This document shows positions 1 through 8,819 of a DNA stretch of 17,456 nucleotides, piece by piece. The stretch spans positions 1 to 17,456 of the forward strand of contig CAZIPZ010000076.1 in assembly GCA_964541075.1 (NCBI GenBank), written 5' to 3'. The notes beneath the pieces were generated by a model that saw only the letters and a list, made by a program, of their open reading frames with translations, was not told where the DNA came from and ran no database searches. Within the stretch, counting starts at the first letter, position 1, and every line of letters starts with the position of its first letter. The position numbers and the translations under genes are program-made. This DNA comes from CAZIPZ01 sp964541075. Its GTDB lineage: Bacteria > Acidobacteriota > Terriglobia > 20CM-2-55-15.

Positions 1-85
1 GCCATTCAAGGAGCAGCGCTGCGAGAAAGAACAATTCCAGAACAGCACAGATCAATGCGACGATGTGCTGCACGTAGATTCTCAT
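1..85 (-). CDS. pelE: PelE-like membrane protein, N-terminal fragment (runs off the left edge)
   Basis: Reading the minus strand from an ATG at 85-83 gives 28 codons with no stop before the window ends. The peptide begins MRIYVQHIVALICAVLELFF and continues as an almost unbroken hydrophobic helix, so it is an inner-membrane segment. The start codon overlaps the stop of the upstream pelD-like gene by four bases (ATGA), which indicates translational coupling and the same operon. In known pel operons the gene after pelD is pelE, a protein with N-terminal membrane helices followed by TPRs that binds PelD in the synthase complex. The name rests on position and on the helix alone; the TPR part lies outside the window. 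Confidence 0.6.
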   Translation of the reverse strand, partial: MRIYVQHIVALICAVLELFFLAALLLEW

Positions 86-1440
86 CGGACGCTATCCACC
101 GGCGGTTTCCGGTAGATCTCCTGAATAGTGGTCGAAAACCGCGCGTCACGTAAAGTGTCTTTAGTTTCGCGCGTCAGGCCTTCAACAAGCTTTCGCGCAA
201 CGATGCTTGCGCGTTCGGACGAAGTGTTCGGCAGCATTACACAGTACTGGTGCGCTTCCGACTGGTGTTCAAACAAGAGATCGGTTCCGCGCAGCTCCAC
301 ACGCGAAACCTCCCGTAGTGCGATAGGTAAAATAGAGGCGCGCTCGCGTCCGATCTGTTCGGCATTCTCAAGGCGAATCAGAACCATAGAGATGTCGAAG
401 CCCACGCGCTGTCCAAGACGGATCAAGAAGTCGCGCTGCCGTTCAAAGAACGTGTGCGTCATGACGCGGGTTTCGGTGTTGACCAGAGCCTCGCTTTGCG
501 CGGTTTGATATCGGACAGCGGCCGAGTAGGAGTGGGCTATCCAGTCGCACAGAACCCTGAAAGTCTGGACGTTGCTGAAGTGAAGATCCATGAATCCAAG
601 TTTTTCAATCTTCAACATTCCGACGATGTCGCCTGTCTTGTCATCCATGAGAGGCCCTGCGAGCAGCCCTTCGGGTCCAAGCACCTTCTGGTCATCTTCA
701 TTGACTGCGCAGAGAAAACGTTGCCGGCCGACAATCTCTTTGAACAGAAGCGAATTCGATCGGAATGATCTCGAGTACGAGTCATCCTGAGCCCAGCCCT
801 GGCCGAGTACGATTTCCATGGCGTCGTCGCTGAGCAGATACACGGAAAACTTTTCGGGATTCATGACGGCGTTTACGGTTTCCGCGACGCCCATGAGGAC
901 TTCGTTCGGATCGGTGCGATCGAGAGCGCGCATGGCTTGATACATGGTCATGCCGGTTCGGATCTGACCGGCGATACGACTTTCCAGACTCGATCTTACG
1001 GCTTGAAGTCGCTCGTAGGCTTTGCTCAGGTCGGCGGTCTTGGCCGACGTGTTTTCCATACCGATTTCGAGGTGTTGTGCTTCGCGTACATGACGCATTC
1101 GAACCTCTCCCAACACCACGGCAGAGACCGACCACAGAAGCGGGTTTTTCACAATGCCGAACAGATGTTGGTACATGTCCTCCGTAATCGTTTGCTGAGG
1201 AACTCCGCCAAGGAGTAATGCCAACGTCGCGGCGGCCGCAGCAAGAAGGCCTTCGGCGGTGCCATACTGGGCCGAGAGCAGAAGCACAAGGGGCCAGAAA
1301 GGATGCGGGGACACATCACGAAAGCGATCACCGCCAAAAATGAAGTAATCAAGAGCCAGCATGACCCCGAGATATACGACGATCTCAATAAGTGCTGTCT
1401 GGCGGATGCCAAGCGTTTTGCGGCGATCTTTGAATGTCAC
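82..1440 (-). CDS. pelD: PelD-like c-di-GMP receptor of the Pel polysaccharide synthase
   Basis: This 452-residue inner-membrane protein has the PelD layout. Hydrophobic segments lie at about residues 16-36, 47-80 and 98-112, followed by a charged helical linker (about 115-160) that may form a coiled coil. A GAF-like domain follows (about 165-320), then a degenerate GGDEF domain (about 330-450). In the last domain the motif RGTD (R384 to D387) sits where diguanylate cyclases carry the RxxD inhibitory site. The following GGDEF signature is replaced by HQSEAH, so the domain should bind c-di-GMP without making it. That is the known mode of Pseudomonas PelD, which activates Pel synthesis after transcription. 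The start is GTG at 1440-1438, overlapping the pelB stop by four bases (GTGA). Its stop overlaps the next gene by four bases. The family call is firm from layout and context; c-di-GMP binding is inferred. Confidence 0.85.
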   Translation of the reverse strand: MTFKDRRKTLGIRQTALIEIVVYLGVMLALDYFIFGGDRFRDVSPHPFWPLVLLLSAQYGTAEGLLAAAAATLALLLGGVPQQTITEDMYQHLFGIVKNPLLWSVSAVVLGEVRMRHVREAQHLEIGMENTSAKTADLSKAYERLQAVRSSLESRIAGQIRTGMTMYQAMRALDRTDPNEVLMGVAETVNAVMNPEKFSVYLLSDDAMEIVLGQGWAQDDSYSRSFRSNSLLFKEIVGRQRFLCAVNEDDQKVLGPEGLLAGPLMDDKTGDIVGMLKIEKLGFMDLHFSNVQTFRVLCDWIAHSYSAAVRYQTAQSEALVNTETRVMTHTFFERQRDFLIRLGQRVGFDISMVLIRLENAEQIGRERASILPIALREVSRVELRGTDLLFEHQSEAHQYCVMLPNTSSERASIVARKLVEGLTRETKDTLRDARFSTTIQEIYRKPPVDSVR

Positions 1441-4400
1441 TTAAAGCGCCTTACCAAGCCGATTTTGAACCGATTGACCGCCTGGCCGGTTGCAATCGAG
1501 TTCAAACGCCGCTCAAAGGCGGCCTCGACATCGAAATCTCCATCGAGGCGATAAATCAGCCGACCGCCAAGAAAAGGACCGCGGCCGCCAAGTCGGTCCA
1601 GCGCGAATCCCCCGAACGCCTCAAAATGGAGTTGCGTGCCGAAGTTGATGTTGGTGAACGCGTCAAGGGCATGCACCTCGCGGCTGACAAGAGGCAGTGA
1701 AGAATGAAGCGGGGACGTGCGCCGCTCGGTGTCGAACGCATATTCGAACCCGACAATTCCAAAAGTCCGCATGACGCCGCCATCGAGAGCAATCGACCGC
1801 GCCGCATCCGGATCAACATCCAGCCCGTACCGATTCGCCGCCGCACCGATCCTTCCAATCCAACCCTTTGCCAAACGCTGCTCCCGCCTCACCTCGAGAC
1901 GGTCTCGCACACCGCCTCCAGTAACGCCCTCTGCGAATTCCCAGAACGGTTTGTGGTAGTCCATCTGGATACCGATGCGCCCGGAACCACTTGATCGTCC
2001 AAACTGAAACCCAGCGCCAAGTCCTGAAAGTGAGGAGAAAAGGGCGCCGCGAAGCATGCTTCCGTTTTTGAAATCGTATTGGCCATAGAACTCGCTGCGT
2101 TTCACAACGTCTCGCTTCTCGCCGATTTCAGAATGATCGCGCGTGATGTTGACGCCGAGGCGGAAGAAATTGGGAAACAGATGATGGCCGCTCCATTGAT
2201 AAAGGGTTTCTTTCAGACCCCGAAATGACTTGTGCTCGACGTCAAACCGGGCGTTTGAAATCTGCTCTCGAATAAAGGGGTCCGTCAGATTCGCATCGTA
2301 TTGTTTTGCACTCCTCCATTTCCCTTCGGCGAGCTCGAACTGGGCTCGAAGCTGGTCCAGGCGTTTGGCCGTGCGCTCGGTCGAATCGAAAGAATTGGCC
2401 ACCGCTAGAATCTCTCCGGCCTCGGCGAGTTTGCCCGTGCGCAGAAGGAGTCCTGCGTAGTCCGCCCGCAGATCCTCATCGCCGGGATGCTGTTTGAAGA
2501 GGGATGTGAATTCGGCGACGGCTTCGGACTGGCGGCCCATGCGGTCCAATGCATGCGCATGCACGGACTTCATGAACTGATCGGCGCCGGCAAGCTGTGA
2601 AAGTCGCAGGGCGGCTTCGTAGTGCTTCTGCGCTTCCGCTCGGTGTCCAGTCTCCTGCAGGATCTCGCCGAAATAGAAATGACTTTCGAAGTCAGATCCA
2701 TTTTGCTCGAAGTACCGTTCGAAAAATGTTCCTGCTCTCTCACGCCGTCCGCTGGCGAATGCGAACGAGCCAAGCCATCGTAGAGCTTCCAGATCACGGG
2801 GAAGAGCATCCAGTATCTCTGTGTACGCCAGCTCAGCAAGGTAACGTTCATTGACCTGGAGCGATGCATGTGCATAGAGCCGCCACACGGCTGGGTCTTT
2901 CTTGTCGGCTTCGACTTCCGAAACGACTTTCATGACGCGGCGCGGAGCTCCGGCATTTGCCAACATGTCGAGCCATGCAATGAAATCGGGGCCTGTGGAA
3001 CTGTGCGCACGGCCTTCAATCCAAGTCAGTGCAGAATCGGTCGGCTGGGCGCCTCCCATCGACAAGAGCAGTGCGACTTCGGGGCTTCCCGGCGCCGAAC
3101 TCCTCCCAAGGTTCATCAAAATCTGCTCAGCATCCTTCAGGTGTGCAGACTCCACTATGCGGTTCGCGATCTGAAATCTTTCCTCGCGGGAAATATCTTC
3201 TCGGCCTGATCTAAAGATCCGATATTCGAGGAGTTCAGCAGTGCGACCGGAATGAGCCAGCGCTTCTTCGTAGCTGAAGACCCAGTTACCTCCAAATGCT
3301 TCTGCGAACTCGTAAAGGAAGGGCAATGCCGGTTCTTCTCCACCGTGCTCAATTAAGAGGTAGAGATGAGATTCCTTGGCTGCAAGCGGAAGGTCGGCTC
3401 TTTGCAGTTCACTTGTCAGGAACGCAGTTAGGTCTTGCTGCCGATTCGCCTTCTGGGCCGCGTCAACATAGGCAAATAACCATTGATCACTCTTGGCATG
3501 GGCAAACTCGCGCAAGTGAGGCAATGCGATTTCATATTCATGAAGTTCCAGAAGGGCATACACGGCTTCCTCGCGCTGTTCCTGTCGAAGCGCAGGCGCC
3601 TGGAGCCTGCCGGCCCAGTACGATCGCAACTCCGATTGGACCTGGGCGCCGCTTTCGCGTGCTCCATACAGACTGGCGACATAGAGCGATTCCTCGTCGC
3701 CGCTCGCCCCTTCGCTCATGATTGCACTCAGGTAATGCAGTGCTTCGGTGTACTTGCCGGCGCCATGGAGTGCAATAGCGAGTCTGGACCGGTTTTCAAT
3801 GTCGGCGGAAAGAGAATAGAGATGCTCGGCTGCTGTCAGGGCAAGTTGAAGGGCGTGATTGTCCTGAGCAACGTAATAGACATCGGTCAGCTGGGCGCGA
3901 CTCAGTTTCGCAGCCGTGGGCGTCTTCAGCCAGGCAACAGCTTCCGACTCGCGTCCGGACGCCGCCGCCAATAGAGCCCAAGCCAGGTGAGCTTCGATCG
4001 TGCTGCGCCTGGATCGGAGTCGCTCCAGCAGAAGGAATCCTTCGGCCGCGCGCTCGGTTTTCAAGTAAAGGTCGGCAAGGTCGACGATTGCAGAATCTGG
4101 CGCTTCCGGCGCCGTAACCAGCTTGTTCAAAAGCAGAATGGCATCGTTGAAACGCACCGTCTTGACGTATAGTCCTGCCAGTCCAAACTGACTTGAAAAG
4201 CCCAGATCCGCTTTCTCTGCCTTAGCAATCCACCGGGCGGCTGCGACCCGGTCGCCGCGGGCCAATGCCAATTGCCCACCGAGCACCGGAAAGCCTTCCA
4301 GAAAACTTTCCCCCGTGCTTTTGACAATGCGCGTGGCAAAGTCCGCTTGACCGCCTGCGAGTGCGCTTTCCGCGAGATTCGCCAGGAGCCAATCCGGCAA

Positions 4401-5378
4401 CAGAGTCAGATCGTAGGATTCAGCAACGGCGATCGCAGTCGGGGTTTGTTCCGTTGTCAGCAGCAGGTCGATATATGACTCGAATAGTTGGTCCGGCAGG
4501 CGCTTTTCGCCATATAGCCGTTCGAGGCGGCTTAAGGCTTCGTCTCTGGCGCCGGTCTCGATCTGCAGTTGAATGAGTTCGCTCAGGACCGCAGGCGACT
4601 TGTCAGCGTAGCCTTCGAAGGGCATGAGTACGGCCAGGGCTTCCGCAGGGCGACCTTTGAAATGAAGCACGCCCGCCAGGCGCGCTGCTACGTCTGCACT
4701 CGGATGCTGGCCAAGCCAGCTGGATGCACGACTTGCCGCCGCGCGAGTCTGACCGGAATCCAACTGGAGACTCATCATGAACTGCACGGTGTCCGGAGTG
4801 ATTCTCTGAGGATGAATCGCCTCAAAATTGCGTAGCGTTGCGGCGGCGTCGCCGAATCTGCCTTCAGCTGCTTGAAGATTTGCCAGGTCGAGAAAGTCCG
4901 TGTGCTTTTCGGGATAGAGATCGACCAGTTTCTGCAGAGTGGCAATCTGTTTGTCAAACTGGGATTGAAAGTTGAAGAGATCTGAAAGCTCGCGGAGATT
5001 TGTCTCGGAAGGATTCTGAATCGCCAGTTCTTCGAGGTTAAGCCTGTATTCATACGGCCTTTGGGCGTACTGATAAAACCTGCCGAGACGTTCCTTCGCT
5101 ACAGTGTCTTCAGGATGCTTTTTCAAGTAACTCTCCATGACAGCGATGGCCTGCGCAACATCACCGTATTGGAGATACAGCTGCGTGAGCGGCACAACGA
5201 GTTCTGAAGACAACCCGTTCTCGTTCACTCTTCTTTCGTATGCGGTTCTCGCGCTCTCGAAATCCTTGTCTTTGAAGCGAATCAGCGCGATCTCTCCTTC
5301 GCTGGGAATGAGAATTACGCTCAAGGCAATCCCAGCGCATACGACAAGTGCAACGATCAGGTAATGTATCGCCCTCAT
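1437..5378 (-). CDS. pelB: PelB-like outer-membrane exporter: TPR scaffold plus C-terminal beta-barrel
   Basis: This 1313-residue protein starts with a membrane anchor (about residues 5-25, HYLIVALVVCAGIALSVILI). A very long alpha-helical repeat region of TPR character follows (about 35-1040), with recurring patterns such as LAxxLxxxGRxxEA and A-rich helix pairs. The last 260 or so residues are rich in alternating aromatic and polar strands with glycine turns and end in RRFK, as expected for an outer-membrane barrel. Pseudomonas PelB (about 1190 residues) has the same plan: an inner-membrane anchor, a periplasmic TPR superhelix that contacts PelA, and a barrel that exports the polymer. This copy is longer, mainly in the TPR part. 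ATG at 5378 overlaps the upstream deacetylase stop (ATGA), and the stop overlaps the pelD start. No pelC-like lipoprotein gene lies between pelB and pelD. Family confidence is high from architecture and neighbours. Confidence 0.85.
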   Translation of the reverse strand: MRAIHYLIVALVVCAGIALSVILIPSEGEIALIRFKDKDFESARTAYERRVNENGLSSELVVPLTQLYLQYGDVAQAIAVMESYLKKHPEDTVAKERLGRFYQYAQRPYEYRLNLEELAIQNPSETNLRELSDLFNFQSQFDKQIATLQKLVDLYPEKHTDFLDLANLQAAEGRFGDAAATLRNFEAIHPQRITPDTVQFMMSLQLDSGQTRAAASRASSWLGQHPSADVAARLAGVLHFKGRPAEALAVLMPFEGYADKSPAVLSELIQLQIETGARDEALSRLERLYGEKRLPDQLFESYIDLLLTTEQTPTAIAVAESYDLTLLPDWLLANLAESALAGGQADFATRIVKSTGESFLEGFPVLGGQLALARGDRVAAARWIAKAEKADLGFSSQFGLAGLYVKTVRFNDAILLLNKLVTAPEAPDSAIVDLADLYLKTERAAEGFLLLERLRSRRSTIEAHLAWALLAAASGRESEAVAWLKTPTAAKLSRAQLTDVYYVAQDNHALQLALTAAEHLYSLSADIENRSRLAIALHGAGKYTEALHYLSAIMSEGASGDEESLYVASLYGARESGAQVQSELRSYWAGRLQAPALRQEQREEAVYALLELHEYEIALPHLREFAHAKSDQWLFAYVDAAQKANRQQDLTAFLTSELQRADLPLAAKESHLYLLIEHGGEEPALPFLYEFAEAFGGNWVFSYEEALAHSGRTAELLEYRIFRSGREDISREERFQIANRIVESAHLKDAEQILMNLGRSSAPGSPEVALLLSMGGAQPTDSALTWIEGRAHSSTGPDFIAWLDMLANAGAPRRVMKVVSEVEADKKDPAVWRLYAHASLQVNERYLAELAYTEILDALPRDLEALRWLGSFAFASGRRERAGTFFERYFEQNGSDFESHFYFGEILQETGHRAEAQKHYEAALRLSQLAGADQFMKSVHAHALDRMGRQSEAVAEFTSLFKQHPGDEDLRADYAGLLLRTGKLAEAGEILAVANSFDSTERTAKRLDQLRAQFELAEGKWRSAKQYDANLTDPFIREQISNARFDVEHKSFRGLKETLYQWSGHHLFPNFFRLGVNITRDHSEIGEKRDVVKRSEFYGQYDFKNGSMLRGALFSSLSGLGAGFQFGRSSGSGRIGIQMDYHKPFWEFAEGVTGGGVRDRLEVRREQRLAKGWIGRIGAAANRYGLDVDPDAARSIALDGGVMRTFGIVGFEYAFDTERRTSPLHSSLPLVSREVHALDAFTNINFGTQLHFEAFGGFALDRLGGRGPFLGGRLIYRLDGDFDVEAAFERRLNSIATGQAVNRFKIGLVRRFK

Positions 5379-7610
5379 CTATCCGGAGCCCCCATGCTGA
5401 AGGGCGAGATGGTCACAGCTACGCCGTCAATGCCGTTCGGGCCAAGATCGACGCGCAACAAGCCTTCCGCGTCAGTCCTATCCAGCCGCTCCCAAGTTGC
5501 GCCATTGGTTTCCACTACGGAAGTGCGGAATGAACCCGCGGCAGGCATTTTCAGAAACAGCTCTCCGCTACCAAACCCTTGTGCGCGAAATTTCAAGGTC
5601 TCAGAATCGAACTGCATGCCAGATAATTCCCATCGCCCGTGCACCAGGTACGGCCTTGCGGCGGCGGGAATTGAGCCTGAAGTCTCGACAGGATGAAGAG
5701 CGATGACTGGAGAAGGATCGTCGGGGTCGAGCGCGATATAGAGGCTTCCTTGATAGTGACGCTGCCCTATGACTCCGGAAGAACGCTCGAAGTCCACCGA
5801 CCGCAATGTGGAGTTGTCGATACGAATAGTCTGCAGCTGGCCGCGATTTGTGATGCGCCATTGATTTGCTTCAAACTGCGTTATCTCCGCCGAGTAGAAG
5901 CCATCTGCAATGGCCGCGTATCGGGATGAAGCGACAGGAGCAAGCTCCTTTGTTCGCGCGTACCGGTAGTTTTCGACGACAGCCAGCATGCTCGGAAGTT
6001 TCTCGCCCGAATACATGTGGTAGTAGATGTTGTGAGGTTTGATGCGGATCGGAGTCTCGGTATTGTCAATCGTGCGGATGAGATACTTGAATCCGAAGAA
6101 CCGGTCGGTCCACAGATTGGTATAGGTGTTTTCGTTGCTGTTGGACGCGTAGATTTGTCGCTCCGCGCCCACTTGCCTTCCAATGGCGGACACCCATCCA
6201 TAAGACTGATATTCACGATCAAACCGCGTGTCGCCGCCGTTGAGGTTGCGTAGTCCTGCGCGACGGACCGCCGCAACTGCGCCTTCGAAGGGCAGAGTGT
6301 CTCCCGACCACTGAACAACGTTGACGCGCTTTCCGGCGGGTAGCAGCCTGTTAATGAAATTGACGGCTCCGCTCACTTCGCGCTCAAGGTCGAATCCATG
6401 TTCGTAGTACGTAATTGCCCGTTCGTAGGGCGAATTGGCTCTCAAGTACGAGGCGTCGTCCGGGCGATCGGCGCTCGCGGGAAAGAGTTTTCCAAAAAAC
6501 GACGCAAACAACTGTTTTCTGCCGGTTGCGGCGTTGAACTTGGCTTGCGACCTTTCCAGTGCAGACCACTCCAAAGGGTGCGCATAGGTGTGGCTGCCGG
6601 CTTCAACATGCGAATAGGACAGCAGTTGTCTGGCAATATCGTATGTGCTTGCATCTCCATGCCATTCCGGATCGAGGTCGGCGGCAATGGGTGCAATCGT
6701 GACGGGAAGGTCGGGAAACTTCTCGACGATTTCCTTCATGACAACATAAGGAGCAAGCNNNNNNNNNNGGGATCTCGGTGACGTTCCTCCAGCCGTCTCC
6801 GTCGACGTGGCTGTAGAAGATGCGTCTGCCGGAAAGCGTCGTGGCATCGGGCTTCGGCAAATCGTCAGTTGCGAACGCCGCACGAAAAAATTCGAATGGA
6901 TTCACGTACCATTGTCGTCGTTGTAGTTCCGATGTCGAGAAGTGCATGTATCCACCGGCGACATAACCGCCATGGGAACTGATGACGACGAGGTGGTTAT
7001 CCGTGGAGGGGTCTCCGCCTCGGCGCAACACGAGGTATGACTTCGCCCGCGAATCCAGTTTTTTCATGCGCACAAATGCTGGGAGGACGCCGAAGAGGGA
7101 ACGCTCGAACTCCACCATCTTCGATTCCTTTTGAACGACGCTCCAGTCGTACGTGATGGTGTTCCAGTCGTTCTCGCTGCGCAGACCGAGTCGCGCCCAG
7201 AACCGGTTCACCAGCGCCATTGGCGTCAGTTCATTCTTCAGGTTGCGGCTCACGCTGATGTCTCCGATCACCACGAACTTGAATCCAGCATCAATAGCGG
7301 AGTCCGCCCAATTCAGAAAAGCCTTGGGATCGGCCATCGCGTCCGAGCGGAACCATGTCAGCACTCCGCGCACACCCCGCATCTCCGCGGCAGTAGGCAA
7401 ACCCTTGTTGATATCGACGTAGCGGACCACCAATCCAAGATGGTTAAGCGGCATTTCCGCAATCTGATGAACAGGGAGAAAGGCTGTTTCTTTGTCGTAG
7501 GTGCTGTCGTAGAGCACAACGATCGTACGAGCGACCGAAGTCGGCTGCGCCCACGCCCCGGTCGCAATCAACATTGTGACGATCATTCCCGCCAGAATCC
7601 TCAAGGACAT
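5375..7610 (-). CDS. pelA: PelA deacetylase half (secreted polysaccharide deacetylase), interrupted by an assembly gap
   Basis: The gene starts at ATG 7610-7608, which overlaps the stop of the GH114 gene by one base (TGATG). A signal peptide ends near residues 20-22 (ATGAWAQ). An N-terminal domain of about 240 residues is followed by the deacetylase core, which begins with YSHVDGDGW (residues 266-274). After the ten-N gap (6759-6768) the frame continues with LPVTIAPIAAD, then the metal-site motif GSHTYAHP, and later KPHNIYYHMYSGEK. The C-terminus looks like beta-rich carbohydrate-binding sequence. These motifs match the deacetylase part of PelA, which partially deacetylates Pel in the periplasm. 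The two sides of the gap are in different frames only because ten is not a multiple of three. The last codon before the gap is CCN (proline), so a true gap of 3k bases restores one frame. Here the deacetylase is a gene of its own, not fused to the hydrolase as in Pseudomonas. Confidence 0.85.
6759..6768. other. Run of ten N (assembly gap) inside the deacetylase gene
   Basis: Ten unresolved bases. The coding frames on the two sides differ by the placeholder length, and the protein reads continuously across in homologous PelA deacetylases, where only a short linker separates the DGDG motif from the next strand. The gap is therefore probably short but of unknown size. It is not evidence of a real frameshift. 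Confidence 0.95.
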
Positions 7611-8482
7611 CAGTGTTTGGGCTCCTCGACAATGCGATCCAGCGCAATGGTTGCGACGTAGGGGTTGAATCCATTCGCGCGTTGCTCCCGATAGATTCGA
7701 GCGATGCCTTTGGGGTCGGCCGGATTCCAATAATCGAGCGTCAAAATGGAAAGCTGTGGTTTTCGCTTCCTGGCTTCTTTGAGGAGCCGCACATGCTCCT
7801 GATACTCGGCGGAAGGAACCAGACGATATTGTTTGGACGCAAAGTCGTAGTCGGCAAAAATCGACTCACCCAGAACCATCTCGATCTCGTTTTCGACCTT
7901 GGGAAGAATCTCGAAACCGCGGTTCATGATTAATGTGATGTGAGGGAAATGTTTCCGAATGGTCTTGATAAGATTGACCATTCCAGCAGACATACCTTTG
8001 TAACGCACGGGATCGGTGCGCTCCAGATGCGGCGCATTGTCCACGGTGTCCAGGAACACACCCTCAAATCCTTTGCGCAGGATGTTCGGGATAAGATCTT
8101 CAATGATCCGTTTCGTCCAACGAGGGTCACGGACGTCGACAAAGAAGCTTCCTTCCCAATCTTTGTTTTCCTGCAAGAGAATGCCTTCCGATTTCACAGC
8201 TGGGAAATACGACCGCGTCTGTTCAGCTTCTCCAATGCTCAGGTAACCAACGAGTTGCTTTCCTCGATCTGCGAGAGTGTGCAGATCTATGGAAGCGTCG
8301 CTGTCGAGGACCGCCAAATCGAACTTGTCAAAAGCTGAAATCGAGGCCGTATCGGCGTAATAACAGACCCACCGCGTTCCCGGCGCCGCGTCAAGTGACA
8401 ATGAATTGACGCCGACAAGTGTCGAAATAACGACGGTGAGTCGCAATTTTGAATAAAAATGACTTCGAAAATGCTGGCTCAT
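7610..8482 (-). CDS. pelA: PelA hydrolase half: secreted GH114-family endo-alpha-1,4-galactosaminidase-like protein
   Basis: This 290-residue protein has an N-terminal signal or anchor helix (about residues 13-31, LRLTVVISTLVGVNSLSL). A TIM-barrel-type GH114 domain then fills the rest. Visible family motifs are WVCYYADT (38-45), GYLSIGEAE (79-87), FLDTVDN (143-149) and IMNRGFEIL (185-193). Candidate catalytic acids are D145 and E191; the latter fits the glutamate required for hydrolase activity in Pseudomonas PelA. The enzyme should cut alpha-1,4-linked N-acetylgalactosamine/galactosamine polymer in the periplasm or outside the cell. It is the first gene of the pel operon and its TGA stop overlaps the ATG of the deacetylase gene by one base. 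ATG at 8482 is preceded by only a weak purine stretch (AAAGAA). In Pseudomonas this domain is the N-terminal part of one PelA protein; here it stands alone. Confidence 0.85.
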   Translation of the reverse strand: MSQHFRSHFYSKLRLTVVISTLVGVNSLSLDAAPGTRWVCYYADTASISAFDKFDLAVLDSDASIDLHTLADRGKQLVGYLSIGEAEQTRSYFPAVKSEGILLQENKDWEGSFFVDVRDPRWTKRIIEDLIPNILRKGFEGVFLDTVDNAPHLERTDPVRYKGMSAGMVNLIKTIRKHFPHITLIMNRGFEILPKVENEIEMVLGESIFADYDFASKQYRLVPSAEYQEHVRLLKEARKRKPQLSILTLDYWNPADPKGIARIYREQRANGFNPYVATIALDRIVEEPKH

Positions 8483-8819
8483 TTCTTTGTTAACCCATTT
8501 TCCGCCCGGCTACTTTGATGCTTTCCGGCGCGGATAGAGTGTGGCGGTAGTTGTGCGTATGATCTTTGCAATGTTTGAGTTTGGTGCGAATTCAGGTCAG
8601 GGCGCCCCCAGGGGTTTCGTCCTGGGCATTCCAGTAATTGGCCCTGCTCGTCACAATGGGTCGATAACTTCGGATCGACCGACCATCTCCTTTCCGGAAC
8701 CTGGAAACGCACGTCGCCTTCCGTTAAGCTCCTGCGCCTACCCACACTTTGGTCCGGATCGTTCAGGTTCAGAGTGAGGTAGACTTAATCCACGTCTTGT
8801 CGGAAAAGGAGGGAGAAAC
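8483..8819. other. Gene-free divergent leader region with hairpins, between pelA and the DUF411 gene
   Basis: About 337 bases separate the divergent starts. I see no convincing gene here; the short open frames have no homology I recognise. Two clear hairpins stand out. One has a 7-bp perfect stem, GGTCGAT/ATCGACC, around 8659-8680; the other pairs CCCAGG with CCTGGG at about 8607-8626. Neither is followed by a T-run on the plus strand. A GTTCAGGTTCAG direct repeat lies near 8761-8772. Promoters for both directions must lie here, but no pair of -35/-10 boxes is convincing. No known c-di-GMP riboswitch consensus could be matched upstream of pelA. Confidence 0.4.

Noticed and set aside
7131..7661. 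176-codon open frame on the plus strand
   Set aside because: It lies antisense to the pelA deacetylase and hydrolase genes, has no ribosome site or family motif, and its composition follows the opposite-strand codons.
8581..8770. c-di-GMP-I or c-di-GMP-II riboswitch ahead of pelA
   Set aside because: Attractive by context, but the conserved core sequences of either class could not be found on the minus strand.
8541..8777. Short open frames in the pelA-DUF411 gap as small genes
   Set aside because: No ribosome site, no signal peptide or domain, and they run through the hairpin sequences.
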